NCBI GenBank assembly: GCA_030841085.1
Contig: JAVEDP010000024.1
Span: forward strand, 62,001 to 126,000
Reading direction: 5' to 3'
Length of the DNA: 64,000 nucleotides
From: Pyrinomonadaceae bacterium
GTDB taxonomy: Bacteria > Acidobacteriota > Blastocatellia > Pyrinomonadales > Pyrinomonadaceae
The notes below the pieces were generated by a model. The model was given only the letters and a program-made list of their open reading frames with translations. It did not search any database and was not told the origin of the DNA. A program made the position numbers and the translations under genes. Below, piece by piece: positions 27,443 to 36,453 of the stretch; position 1 is the first letter of the stretch; every line of letters starts with the position of its first letter.

Positions 27443-28996
27443 TCATTGTTCAAGGACGGCTGCTGCGATCTTGCGCAGCTCGGGAGACATTCTCGGCATG
27501 GCTGCTCGGATTTCTTCAGGCGAACCGGTAGCAAGTAGTTCAGCCAACTCGCGCTCGCTGAGTCCCGTTGCTGGTCGCGCCGTGTCCACATCCGTGATCG
27601 CGGCTAGCGTCTCTTCATTCAGATCGGGACTCGCCTCCGTGCCTTTAATAATGCTCGGCAGATCCGTGACCATCACATAGCCAGTTGTTCCGGCTGCTAC
27701 CTCGACGAATCCTCGGCGTTGTTTCTGATCCAATTCGCCGCCGATCACGCCGCTGATTTCATCAGTAATAGGATTGACCGCACGGGTGCGTAGCCCGTCA
27801 GAGATGATTACAGTGCCATTACCTCGTCCGCCGACAAGCGCCCCTGTTACGTTCAGCGCCGCCGTACCCACTTTGCCAAGCATGCGCGCCCAGCCGCCGT
27901 CGAGTTGTCTGCGTTTCCCTTTAAGTCCTGCTCCACCATCGCCGCCAAGCACGTCGCCGCCAAGCTTGACCAGTTTTCCGCTCAGCGGATCAATGAACCC
28001 AACGATGCTGACATAGGCGCGGTCGTATTCGCCTCCTTTGCTCGTGCCGACGAGGATCGTTCCCCGCTTCATTGACCACCCATTGCCATTCATGTCACGC
28101 GTCAGTTCTAAGCGCGTGAGCGCTCCGCTACGCAGTGTGTAGAGTCCGCCGATCGTGCGAACCGGGAGCATGCTGCCAAACGATGGCAAGACTACGGATG
28201 AGCTAGGCTCACGCGCCGATAGTGTGCGGCTGTTTGGTCGCGCACTGCCGCCAACCGTTGAGCGGTTTCTCTGATCAGCTCGTTCGTTTGAGTAGAGAGA
28301 AGTCTCAGAGCTGCGCTGAGAACGGAGGGTCCTTGCATCCTTCGGCGAAGTGGTCGCTGTTGAGCTAGTCGGAGCCTTTTCGTTGAAGCTGATCGAATCT
28401 GTGTTGGTCCTTGAGTCGAGCGTGTCCGGCTGAGTTTTGACTGTGCCGCCGATGTTCGGCGGGACAGCGAAGGGTGTATCAGGAATGCTGCTTGAGTTAC
28501 GCGCCTCCTCGGTTGAGGCCAGTGACGTGCTGGTGTTACCAGGCATTGTAGCTGCAGCAGCTCCCTGCCGAGTGTCAGTTGTTAGCCGCTGGGCCTCTTC
28601 GATAGCTTGCTCAGTCCGGGTATCTCGACCCGTCGTCGTAGTGGCATTCGGCGCGGGAGGTACGACCCGCGACTGCTTAGCGGTTTGCCCATATTCAACT
28701 CTGGTGCTACTTCGATATTGGAGGGCGAAGACGCATACCGCGCTTACTAATAGCAACAATGCCACTCCTGCCAGTACGAGCCTGCGACGACGCTGCGTCT
28801 TTTTTCTGCGCTCAGTGGTGTGGTCTAGCGCAGTCGCCTGCTCATCGTCATCGGGCAGGTCAAAGACTTCGTTCTCAGCACTCGCTCGCGTTTGCTGATG
28901 CTCATCCTCAAATCTTTGGAGATATGGATTCTCTTCAATGACCGCTCTGGTAAAGGACACCCCAGTTGCATTGCCATTACCGTTTCCGTTCTTCAT
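27443..28996 (-). CDS. virB10: VirB10/TrbI-like T4SS channel protein
   Basis: This 517-residue protein follows AAGGAGTGAGCG. It has a cytoplasmic N-terminus, a membrane helix at about residues 73-92, a long Ser/Thr/Pro-rich periplasmic linker and a C-terminal domain from about residue 275. There SMKRGTILVGTSKGGEYDRA, IVGFIDPLSGKLVKLGGDV and a glycine-rich antenna-like segment match the VirB10 barrel. In type IV secretion it spans both membranes and gates the outer pore. The order virB8, virB9, virB10 supports the call. Confidence 0.85.
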   Translation of the reverse strand: MKNGNGNGNATGVSFTRAVIEENPYLQRFEDEHQQTRASAENEVFDLPDDDEQATALDHTTERRKKTQRRRRLVLAGVALLLLVSAVCVFALQYRSSTRVEYGQTAKQSRVVPPAPNATTTTGRDTRTEQAIEEAQRLTTDTRQGAAAATMPGNTSTSLASTEEARNSSSIPDTPFAVPPNIGGTVKTQPDTLDSRTNTDSISFNEKAPTSSTATTSPKDARTLRSQRSSETSLYSNERADQRNRSTVGGSARPNSRTLSAREPSSSVVLPSFGSMLPVRTIGGLYTLRSGALTRLELTRDMNGNGWSMKRGTILVGTSKGGEYDRAYVSIVGFIDPLSGKLVKLGGDVLGGDGGAGLKGKRRQLDGGWARMLGKVGTAALNVTGALVGGRGNGTVIISDGLRTRAVNPITDEISGVIGGELDQKQRRGFVEVAAGTTGYVMVTDLPSIIKGTEASPDLNEETLAAITDVDTARPATGLSERELAELLATGSPEEIRAAMPRMSPELRKIAAAVLEQ

Positions 28997-29007
28997 CGCT
29001 CACTCCT

Positions 29008-30219
29008 TCATCTTGCTGCTGCTGCTGTCAGATCAGCCATCGCCGGCTCGTCGGCGGCACTCATGTGCGCAACGACGATCTTCAAGTGTTGTTGCGCGCC
29101 CAAAATTGGTGTTTCGTAGGCCAGCACGAAATAGCGAGTTGCTCCCGGTGGGATCGAATTATCGTCGGCGCTGGAGGCGAGATTAAGCTTTTCGACTTTT
29201 GTTCCAGCTTCGACCGGACGTTGCTTCTCATTGAGCGTCTCAACGTAGAGATCGGGGTAACCGGAAATAATTCTTAGCGGCTCCTGTCCGGTGTTACGGA
29301 CGGCGAAGAGCGCCATGCGCGCGCTGTCGCTCAGCTCACGAGACGGGAGCATGGAGATCTTTAAGCCATGTCGCTCCTTGGTCCATTTCTTGAACCACTT
29401 GGGGTTCTTGATAGCCTCGCTCAGCGCCGTTTCGACTGGCTCCCTGTAATCAGCTTTCGGTCGTGGAACATTCGGGGGCTCGGTTGATGCGGTCGGTGTT
29501 GGTGTCTTCACCGCTGATTCAGCCGCCGTTGTGCCATTGGCGAGTTCTGTCTGCGAGCTGGCTTCCGGTCCAACCAAATTGATCGCGAGCCCTGCCGCTC
29601 GGCGGGCGCTAACAACCTCTTCCGGTTTGTAGTTGATGACTACTCGGTGTGCCTGCTGCTTAAGAAGAGCAACGGGGTAGACCATCACCGTGATCGCCAT
29701 GCCGCTATCCATCTGGGCTATGATCGAAGTCGCTGGCACGATGGCTTGCGGTCCTCGCGCTCCGGTAGCTGGCACCAAAAAACCACTGCCAGCGCGCAGG
29801 ACTAGGTGGTGATCCCGCTTCAGGCTCGGAGACTTCTCGACCGTCACGAGGTCTGAGTTGCCCGCGTGAATCGCAAAGAACTTATCGCTGGCCGGGAACT
29901 CGATTAGCGTCACACCGTTTTGAGCCATACCGATCCGAAGAAGCGGATTCGAGTTTGCGGCTATCGAGATGCTCGCTTCGCCAGAGAGGTACTCTGGATT
30001 ATTCAGCACGGTCACGGGCGCGATCACCGATCGGTTGCCCGTAGGCTTGCGATGGGCAAACCTTCTCCCCGGCGCGGCTACCGCAGTTTGGCTAGTGCTC
30101 CTCTTCGGGCCGATCTGGTTCTTCGGCCCACTGGCCGAGTCTTGCGCTCGGACGGCAAGACTGACCGCAAAAAGCGCCATCATTGCCAGAGCCATCGTCA
30201 TGGATCGTGTGAACTTCAT
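29008..30219 (-). CDS. VirB9-like outer-membrane-complex protein
   Basis: This 403-residue protein follows AAGGAGGCGG. A signal peptide covers residues 1-25 (cleavage near AVRAQD). An N-terminal beta domain follows (LLRIGMAQNGVTLIEFPASD, then FFAIHAGNSDLVTVEK), similar to VirB9/TraK-type proteins, then a linker and a second beta-rich domain. It lies between virB8 and virB10, where virB9 is expected. Sequence similarity is weak by eye, so the name depends partly on order. No VirB7 lipoprotein was found. Confidence 0.65.
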   Translation of the reverse strand: MKFTRSMTMALAMMALFAVSLAVRAQDSASGPKNQIGPKRSTSQTAVAAPGRRFAHRKPTGNRSVIAPVTVLNNPEYLSGEASISIAANSNPLLRIGMAQNGVTLIEFPASDKFFAIHAGNSDLVTVEKSPSLKRDHHLVLRAGSGFLVPATGARGPQAIVPATSIIAQMDSGMAITVMVYPVALLKQQAHRVVINYKPEEVVSARRAAGLAINLVGPEASSQTELANGTTAAESAVKTPTPTASTEPPNVPRPKADYREPVETALSEAIKNPKWFKKWTKERHGLKISMLPSRELSDSARMALFAVRNTGQEPLRIISGYPDLYVETLNEKQRPVEAGTKVEKLNLASSADDNSIPPGATRYFVLAYETPILGAQQHLKIVVAHMSAADEPAMADLTAAAAR

Positions 30220-30228
30220 ACCGCCTCC

Positions 30229-31047
30229 TTATTGCTTTGGTTGTGGTGGCGCGACGGAAATTGCGGGTTGACTGCTCGCTGAGTCGGTTCCGGCAACACC
30301 TTGGTCGGCCAGGATTTTCATCTCGGCGATCCCGGCGATGCGAAAGCCGGTGTTCTGGTTATCCTCTGTGCGCTTCGCAGTATCCGGCCTTAGTGCCAGC
30401 GTAAAGACGAGCTGCCTGCTGTTGTGCTGCGCCACACCGCCAATCGTCTTGCTGATCTCCTGCTGGCCGATCAACTGAACTTTGTAAGGATCGTCGCCGC
30501 TGATGGTCACAGCCTGCGGTTTCCAGACGGCTTGCCATTCCTCGCGCTGTTGCGTCTCCCACTCGCCTGATTGTTTGACCTGAGTGACGAGTGCGACCGC
30601 TCCTTCAGGAGTCATCATCTTAAGGCCGCGCACTATGTCCGCCCGGCGCGTCCGTGGATCGATCTGGAAAAAACTCTCAGCCCACTTGGCGGCAAGGTAC
30701 TTCTTGTCGCCGTCGCCGGGTTTGTCAGAGAGCACTTGGACCGGCCCAGACATCGTGTAGTGCTGGTCGTCGCCGACGACGCGATCACCTTCGGGCGTAC
30801 GCTCCACAACTACGAGTGAGGCGCTACGCGTCAGCTTGTAAACGAGCAGCCCTGCCAGCGTCAGGCTGAGCACTGCGAACGCGAGCGCCGCAACTGCCAG
30901 CCGCAGGATGGTCCGTACATCATTCGGATCGCGCTGCGTGATCGGATAATAGATCGCTTCCTGCTCTTCACTTTTGATTTCGTCGGCTGGTGTTTCCACG
31001 ACAGCTATATCCGGCGAATTCGTCAGCGTCTCCACGATTGCGCTCAT
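30229..31047 (-). CDS. virB8: VirB8-like T4SS inner-membrane protein
   Basis: The start is taken at ATG 31047, after AAGAGGTG, rather than the GTG nine bases upstream. This gives 272 residues. It has a cytoplasmic N-terminus, one membrane helix at about residues 47-71 (LRLAVAALAFAVLSLTLAGL), and a periplasmic NTF2-like domain with KYLAAKWAESFFQIDPRTR and a typical end in beta strands. VirB8 nucleates the channel between VirB6 and VirB10. It is followed by virB9 after nine bases. Confidence 0.78.
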   Translation of the reverse strand: MSAIVETLTNSPDIAVVETPADEIKSEEQEAIYYPITQRDPNDVRTILRLAVAALAFAVLSLTLAGLLVYKLTRSASLVVVERTPEGDRVVGDDQHYTMSGPVQVLSDKPGDGDKKYLAAKWAESFFQIDPRTRRADIVRGLKMMTPEGAVALVTQVKQSGEWETQQREEWQAVWKPQAVTISGDDPYKVQLIGQQEISKTIGGVAQHNSRQLVFTLALRPDTAKRTEDNQNTGFRIAGIAEMKILADQGVAGTDSASSQPAISVAPPQPKQ

Positions 31048-31059
31048 AGATAGCACCTC

Positions 31060-31320
31060 TTAATTAATGAAATCGTCTCCGTCTTTGGTGACCTCATCGG
31101 TAATCTCGTCCTTCTGCTCGCCCTGTGTACCCTGCGAGAGTTGCGTTCCACGCTCACTTCGCAAACATTTGATAAGACCGACCATGCCCTCGATGAAAAA
31201 CAGGCCAACGGTATGCACCTGGGCATCAGTAACAAGCAGCTTCATCTCTTCCTCCGCAGATTCAGTGTGCTCATCAACGAATTCCTCCAGGTATTCCTCC
31301 AGCGTGAAGCGTCGGCTCAT
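31060..31320 (-). CDS. Small acidic protein at the head of the T4SS operon
   Basis: An 86-residue acidic protein (MSRRFTLEEYLEEFVDEHTE) with no membrane helix or cysteine cluster. It ends 12 bases before the virB8 start and shares its direction, so it is probably the first gene of the minus-strand transfer operon. No family recognised; a small regulator or chaperone is possible. Confidence 0.5.
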   Translation of the reverse strand: MSRRFTLEEYLEEFVDEHTESAEEEMKLLVTDAQVHTVGLFFIEGMVGLIKCLRSERGTQLSQGTQGEQKDEITDEVTKDGDDFIN

Positions 31321-31478
31321 GTCCTGGTCCTCATCTACAAGGGTTCAAAGTCGGTAACTGACATTTCAAATCTCGAGGAACCGGGAAAACAACTGATGTG
31401 CCATGGGGGAAACTCCAGAACGTGGAGAAGAACTCGGAGCTTTACGGTTCGGAGCAAATAAAGGTCGGACATCTCACA

Positions 31479-31544
31479 AGCGTCAAAAGTGTCAAAAGCG
31501 TCAAAAGTTTTGACGCTTTTGACGCTTTTGACGCTTTTGACACT
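31479..31544. repeat. Inverted cluster of nine-base iterated repeats
   Basis: Three copies of GTCAAAAGY in one direction run directly into four copies of the complement (TTTTGACGC, the last TTTTGACAC). The whole can fold into a long hairpin or serve as a set of binding sites. It lies between the first gene of the transfer operon and the VirB1 terminator. Its form resembles iterons or a regulator array. Confidence 0.7.
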
Positions 31545-31572
31545 GAGCCGATCCGTCGATTACACACGAGGA

Positions 31573-31615
31573 AAAGACCTATGAGTGTGTCCCTTCACAC
31601 CTCATAGGTCTTTAT
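31573..31615 (-). terminator. Terminator of the VirB1-like gene, possibly bidirectional
   Basis: A stem of 13 pairs (AAAGACCTATGAG with its complement), extended by TGTG/CACAC around a short loop, lies 28 bases after the lytic transglycosylase stop. A short T-run follows on either strand, so it may stop transcripts from both sides. Confidence 0.7.
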
Positions 31616-31642
31616 TAAGGAGCCGCCAGACTAAGACCGGCA

Positions 31643-32419
31643 TTAATTGACGTAGATCGAACTCGGGACTGGAGCTGTACCTCGATGCTTGGGGGATTTG
31701 ACTGTGTGTTGGGAGGACTGCGTGCCTGCGGGTGCGGAAGTGTAGATGCTGTCATCTTTTACCGCATCTTCCAAGGCACTTTTGCTTACTGAGCTTCCTC
31801 TTTCCGAGCCTCCCGTTGCTGCCGGTGCTTGTCCCTGAAAGAGTCCAGCGCGACTGATACTCTGATAGACGATCTTGCCTCGCGTTACATAGTCGCGGGT
31901 TTCCAAATATGGCGGTACGCCTCCGGTGCGAATACCACTGGGATTAATGATCTTGTTGTTTGGCAGCACCAATCTCCTGCCGTCGCGAAAGGCTTCGACT
32001 GTGCCCTCACCTGCGTTATAGGCCGCCAGTATTAGATCGCCGCGCGGGCCGAACCGCTTCTGCAGATCGCGGACATAGCGAGCTGCAGCGTCTATAGCTT
32101 CTCTTACGTCGTGCGGATTCTTAAGGCCATAGCGCGCGGCGGTGGGCGCAGTGAATTGCATCATGCCATACGCGCATGGCTTGCCATCTTTGTAGCTGAT
32201 TGCCTCTTGTCTGAAACGTGATTCTAAATATGCAATCGTCCACAACAGGCTCGGATCGACGCTGTGGCGTTGCGCGGCTGATGCAATGAGCGGTTCATAA
32301 AGACTGGCGCGCGTACGTACCTTGCTGGCGGCTCCAACCGCACCCGTTTCCTGTGCGTGAGCATATACAATCGGCAGCAACACCAAGATAGGCCAAAGGG
32401 TCAAAGTCTTAAGTCTCAT
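31643..32419 (-). CDS. virB1: VirB1-like lytic transglycosylase
   Basis: The start at ATG 32419 follows GCGAGGA and opens with a signal peptide (MRLKTLTLWPILVLLPIVYA), giving 258 residues; an upstream in-frame start lacks this. The SLT domain is seen in LLWTIAYLESRFRQEAISYK (catalytic Glu in YLESRF), KPCAYGMMQFTAPTAARYG and AAYNAGEGTVE. It would open peptidoglycan for the T4SS channel in the periplasm. It is divergent from the virB2-B6 operon. Confidence 0.88.
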   Translation of the reverse strand: MRLKTLTLWPILVLLPIVYAHAQETGAVGAASKVRTRASLYEPLIASAAQRHSVDPSLLWTIAYLESRFRQEAISYKDGKPCAYGMMQFTAPTAARYGLKNPHDVREAIDAAARYVRDLQKRFGPRGDLILAAYNAGEGTVEAFRDGRRLVLPNNKIINPSGIRTGGVPPYLETRDYVTRGKIVYQSISRAGLFQGQAPAATGGSERGSSVSKSALEDAVKDDSIYTSAPAGTQSSQHTVKSPKHRGTAPVPSSIYVN

Positions 32420-32590
32420 GATCTGTGTCCTCGCAAGTGGCAAGTCTGATCCTCGCAAACTTGATACCGTCTCAGATATTCGTGGCACACCTCTTGTTTG
32501 TCGCCCTTCACGACAACACTGAAACATCTGCTTCGGTTGCTGACGCGCAAGGATGAACCGTAGCGGCGCGGGGGGATGTCAGTGGCCAGC

Positions 32591-32626
32591 GCTCAACGGC
32601 GCTGGAATGGACCAGCGCCGTTGAGC
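32591..32626. other. Strong hairpin between virB1 and virB2
   Basis: GCTCAACGGCGCTGG is followed after six bases by its exact complement, a 15-pair stem, in the 261-base gap between the divergent transfer operons. It lies 55 bases before the virB2 start, so it would be in the leader if the promoter is upstream. No U-run follows, which argues against a simple terminator. Confidence 0.6.
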
Positions 32627-32680
32627 TTGGAAGTCAATTTTATTCGTAACTGAACGCTCGGATTTGTAAGGAGAACTAAG

Positions 32681-33118
32681 ATGGACCAATCAACCCTTGG
32701 CTTTGGCCAATTCGACTATCTTTCTGACCAGTCGCGCGCAACGCGACTGGCGCGGGCATGTTTCAAAGCGGCAGTGTTCTTGCGCTTGATCCAACCCGCT
32801 CTGGTTTTCACTGGTGCAGCGCTCCTCGTTGCACTATCAGCGGTCTGCCCTGTCGCCGCACAAACGGGCGGACCGATCATTAGCGGCGGCAATCCCAATG
32901 CTCCGATCACCGGGATTCAGAATCTGGTCACACTCGGTGTTTGGTTGTTGATTGCAGCCGGCATCGGCGGAATCGGCTGGGCGCTCATCAATGGGATGCG
33001 CCGCCAATCCTGGGGCGCGCAATTGATCTTCGGTTCAGCCTGCCTTGGCTTTGGCGGCATCGTGGCGTTGTGGAATGAATACGCGAACGGTCGCAGTCCC
33101 GACTTGCCCAACTTCTAA
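32681..33118 (+). CDS. virB2: VirB2/TrbC-like pilin
   Basis: The product has 145 residues, preceded by AAGGAG. A long N-terminal leader with a hydrophobic helix ends near AAQTGG (about residues 60-62), where signal cleavage is likely. Two further membrane helices follow (about residues 80-100 and 112-128), the usual form of VirB2 major pilins. It is followed by virB3 and virB4. The leader is longer than usual, about 60 residues. Confidence 0.78.
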   Translation: MDQSTLGFGQFDYLSDQSRATRLARACFKAAVFLRLIQPALVFTGAALLVALSAVCPVAAQTGGPIISGGNPNAPITGIQNLVTLGVWLLIAAGIGGIGWALINGMRRQSWGAQLIFGSACLGFGGIVALWNEYANGRSPDLPNF

Positions 33119-33222
33119 ACCCGAAAGCCAAAGAATGGTTGTGGTCTGAAGACTGTGGGCTAACAGGATCAGCCGGTCACGAAGCTTAAGGGCTGATCCT
33201 GCTCTGCCTCGAAAGAGGACTT

Positions 33223-33561
33223 ATGCGATTTCGACCTGTGCGGCCCAACATTTACTTGCCGGTGGTGCGGTTCGGCGTGGTTGTCGCGGACTGGAAATAC
33301 ATCCTTGGAGCGACGCTCGCTGGCTATCTGATCCCGTTCTTCTTTCGCCTGAAGATTGGTGTCGTGCCGCTTTGGTTCGTCAGTGCCATCGGTACTGCCG
33401 CCCTATCCTACGCGTTCTTCCGTTATACGAAGATTGGGCGCAGATCTTACTGGTTTCAACACTCAACCAGGGCGCTGCTTGATGGATCTATCGCTCGACG
33501 GACGCTGCCGGGTGATCGCGTGCACCGACCATTCAAGTTGTGGTTGCCGAAGGTGAAGTAA
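33223..33561 (+). CDS. virB3: VirB3/TrbD-like T4SS membrane protein
   Basis: A 112-residue protein after AGAGG. Two adjacent membrane segments (about residues 27-43 and 46-63) and the short basic tail match VirB3/TrbD, a partner of VirB4 in the inner-membrane complex. It ends 22 bases before the virB4 start. Confidence 0.72.
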   Translation: MRFRPVRPNIYLPVVRFGVVVADWKYILGATLAGYLIPFFFRLKIGVVPLWFVSAIGTAALSYAFFRYTKIGRRSYWFQHSTRALLDGSIARRTLPGDRVHRPFKLWLPKVK

Positions 33562-33583
33562 CGAACAGTTGGAGATACTGATC

Positions 33584-36439
33584 ATGGAACCCATTACCAT
33601 CGTCGGTGGACTCACCGCTGCTGCTGTTTCAGGCTTAGCGGTCGGTGCGGGAGCCCGCCTTGTCCCTGTGGCCTTGCAAGCGAGCCGTGATCTTCGCCGT
33701 TGGTCTAAGAGCCCGGTCGGAGCACTCGAAAGAACTCGACTTCTACAACGCCGCGAGCAGCATCGAGAGCTGAAGGGGCGCAAGCGCGAGTCATCAATCA
33801 TTGGTCTCTATCAGGATCTGCTTCGCCACACGGACGGCTCGTACACACGCGGTTACGATCTCCCACTCCAAGCTACGATGCTCGCGCCTGATGAGGTTGC
33901 GGATGGCATGGTTGACGGCTTCGCCGACATGCTAACCGTGGAGCTTCCGGCTGGAACTATGTTGCAGTATCGCTATGCGGTCGCACCCGATCCGGGACGG
34001 GCCATTGCCGAACACTTGCGCGCCCGCGATTACGAGCACGCGCACTTTCCAGCAGCTCGTCTCCATGATCTGAACATTGATTTCTTCAAGGCGATGGCCG
34101 ATGCCCGCGCCTTTCGACAGGAGCGCGCCTCTCTGTTCGTCCGCGTACCCGTTCGCCACGAAGACGACTACTTCTCGCACGGCTTTAACACCTTCATCTC
34201 CTCAATGGTCGCTGACTGGCGAACATCTGGCTTCGGGGGACTGAGGCGCAAGACTGCGCCGAACTGGTCCAACTCGCGCAACGACGGCATCGTGCGCCGT
34301 ATTCGCGAACATGAGAATGAGGCTCTCCGCTCTGCTGAAAAGGTGTTCCGACTCCTGGAGATGCAAAGTCCTATTAGCTTGCGTCGGCTGGACCGCGAGC
34401 AACTCTGGCGCGCAGTCCATCAAAGCCACGCAATGGCCGCGCCTTCTGTCCCTCGCCTTCCTCAATATGATGGGCTTGATCTCAGAGACTATCTCTGCGC
34501 CGAGACAATTGAAGATCGCGGCTGGTACGTGATGCACGGCATCTATCCAGCAACCGTGGTTTCACTCTTTGCGCCCGGCGCAGACTTCATCGCCGCGGAC
34601 GCAATGCGCGCGCTAACGGCGCATCCGGGTCTGTCATTCGCTCATACCATCATTACGGAATTCATAAGCATCGACCGCGAGAGAGCCAAAGCGAAACTGG
34701 ATTCGCACATCAAACACGTCGAACGATCTGGGACACGCGCCGATGGTCGCTACGAACTGACACCAGAAGCGGAAGAATCTTTTCATGATCTGAAGCAGAC
34801 GCGCAAAGCCATCACCGGCTCGCGTGAAGCACTGGTCAAGATGCGGCAGTATGCGGTCATCTACGGAGATCCGGCGCGCACACGCAGTGAGTTGCAACGC
34901 TCGCTCAAGCAACTGGATATCAATGCTGACACTCTGGTGAGCGCCTTCCAAACGCTCGACGGTGTTCAAGCAGGACGTGAAGAACCGGCGGCGTTGCACT
35001 GTCTCTATCCCGGCACACTGGTCGGCGAGGCGTGCAACGACACGAACGGGCGCGAGCTAACTGAAGTGGCTCACTCGCTCGCTGCTTTTATTCCTGCGGA
35101 ATCTTCCTGGGGTGGCTCACATCGTCCGCACACGCTGCTGACAACTGCCTCTGGACGGCTGATTGGTCTGAACCTCTGGGACAAGTCGAGCCGCACGAAT
35201 ATCAAATCCCCTGTCGTCTTGATCCTCGGCGAGCCGGGTGCAGGTAAGACCATCTGCGGCGTGCGGATCATTAATGACGCGCTGGCTACCGTTCCTAATC
35301 TGCGCGTCCATGCTCTGGACAATGGTGGCTCGCTGGCGCCGCACGCTCTAGTCACCGGCGCTAGGTATCATCGCTTTAACCCGGAAGAACCAAAGGCCAT
35401 CAATATCTGGGACTTTCCTGAACTCACCTACGGCAAGGATCTCCAACTAAATAAGATCACGGAACAGATCTCCCTGATCGTCATGGACGCAATGAGCCTC
35501 GCTGACGCGAACGATTCGCTGGCGCGTGATCTGCTCTCCAAAGCCGTGGTTCAGGTCTTAAAGAACATCGCGCCTCGCAACGGTCCTGATAGGCCACGCC
35601 GCGAACCTACTCACTCCGATCTCGTGGCTATGCTCGAAGCATACGACTTCGGCAGTGAGCCGCTGAATCATCGCGCCAGGGAGATTGCCCTCGCGTTGGA
35701 AAAATACCTCGATAACCCGTGGTTGGATGCGCCGACGCATCCCGACTTTCACATCGATTCACCCTATGACGTGTATGAGTTGGATTCTCTCAACGCTTTT
35801 CAACCTGACATCAAGCAAACCTTAGCCAACCGGATTGGCGCGCGCGTGATTCGGGCCATCGGGCAGAAACAACCTGACGGGACGCGCGCTCCGACGCTCC
35901 TGGTCTTTGATGAGGTCCATGAATATCGGGAGAGTTTTCCGGGTTTGATTCCAGTCCTCAAGAAAGGCACTCGTCACGGTCGCAAGCACAACGTCGTCAC
36001 CTTGATGATGACGCACACCTATAACGACTTCGAAGGAATGCACGATGTGACGAGCACTGCCGGAGTTAAGTTGATCGGTAAACAGACCGGCGATTTATCT
36101 CTGCTGGCGCGCGATGCCAAGCTTTCATCTCGAACCATTCAGGCTATCGGTGCCCTTAAGAACATTGATGGCCTCTACACGCAATGGGTAATGGTCCTTG
36201 GCTCCGGTGACTACCAACAGGTTGAGACTGTCCAGAACAACCTGAGCCCAAGTCTGCTGTGGACCTTTACCACGCATCCCGATGAAGCCAATGCACGCGC
36301 GCGCGCCGCAACGCTTCGTCCTGACTGGCCGTTGTCCGAAGTCATTGCCTGGCTCGCGGCACAATACCCGCAGGGTCTGGCTTCTTCCGGCTTTATGTTT
36401 GATGAATCTCTGTTGGCACGCGAGCCACTCCAGTTATGA
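33584..36439 (+). CDS. virB4: VirB4/TrbE-family T4SS ATPase
   Basis: The start at ATG 33584 follows TTGGAG; an upstream TTG in frame is less likely. The product has 951 residues. Walker A (ILGEPGAGKTICG) is near residue 550 and Walker B (TLLVFDEVHEYRE) near residue 772, with the expected VirB4 N-terminal half of about 500 residues. It powers pilus assembly and substrate passage. Its stop overlaps the next start codon region (ATGA). Confidence 0.92.
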   Translation: MEPITIVGGLTAAAVSGLAVGAGARLVPVALQASRDLRRWSKSPVGALERTRLLQRREQHRELKGRKRESSIIGLYQDLLRHTDGSYTRGYDLPLQATMLAPDEVADGMVDGFADMLTVELPAGTMLQYRYAVAPDPGRAIAEHLRARDYEHAHFPAARLHDLNIDFFKAMADARAFRQERASLFVRVPVRHEDDYFSHGFNTFISSMVADWRTSGFGGLRRKTAPNWSNSRNDGIVRRIREHENEALRSAEKVFRLLEMQSPISLRRLDREQLWRAVHQSHAMAAPSVPRLPQYDGLDLRDYLCAETIEDRGWYVMHGIYPATVVSLFAPGADFIAADAMRALTAHPGLSFAHTIITEFISIDRERAKAKLDSHIKHVERSGTRADGRYELTPEAEESFHDLKQTRKAITGSREALVKMRQYAVIYGDPARTRSELQRSLKQLDINADTLVSAFQTLDGVQAGREEPAALHCLYPGTLVGEACNDTNGRELTEVAHSLAAFIPAESSWGGSHRPHTLLTTASGRLIGLNLWDKSSRTNIKSPVVLILGEPGAGKTICGVRIINDALATVPNLRVHALDNGGSLAPHALVTGARYHRFNPEEPKAINIWDFPELTYGKDLQLNKITEQISLIVMDAMSLADANDSLARDLLSKAVVQVLKNIAPRNGPDRPRREPTHSDLVAMLEAYDFGSEPLNHRAREIALALEKYLDNPWLDAPTHPDFHIDSPYDVYELDSLNAFQPDIKQTLANRIGARVIRAIGQKQPDGTRAPTLLVFDEVHEYRESFPGLIPVLKKGTRHGRKHNVVTLMMTHTYNDFEGMHDVTSTAGVKLIGKQTGDLSLLARDAKLSSRTIQAIGALKNIDGLYTQWVMVLGSGDYQQVETVQNNLSPSLLWTFTTHPDEANARARAATLRPDWPLSEVIAWLAAQYPQGLASSGFMFDESLLAREPLQL

Positions 36440-36453
36440 AAAGTGAGGTCACG

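Noticed and set aside
31479-31544. CRISPR-like array
   Set aside because: Units are nine bases, directly joined and inverted in the middle; there are no spacers and no cas genes.
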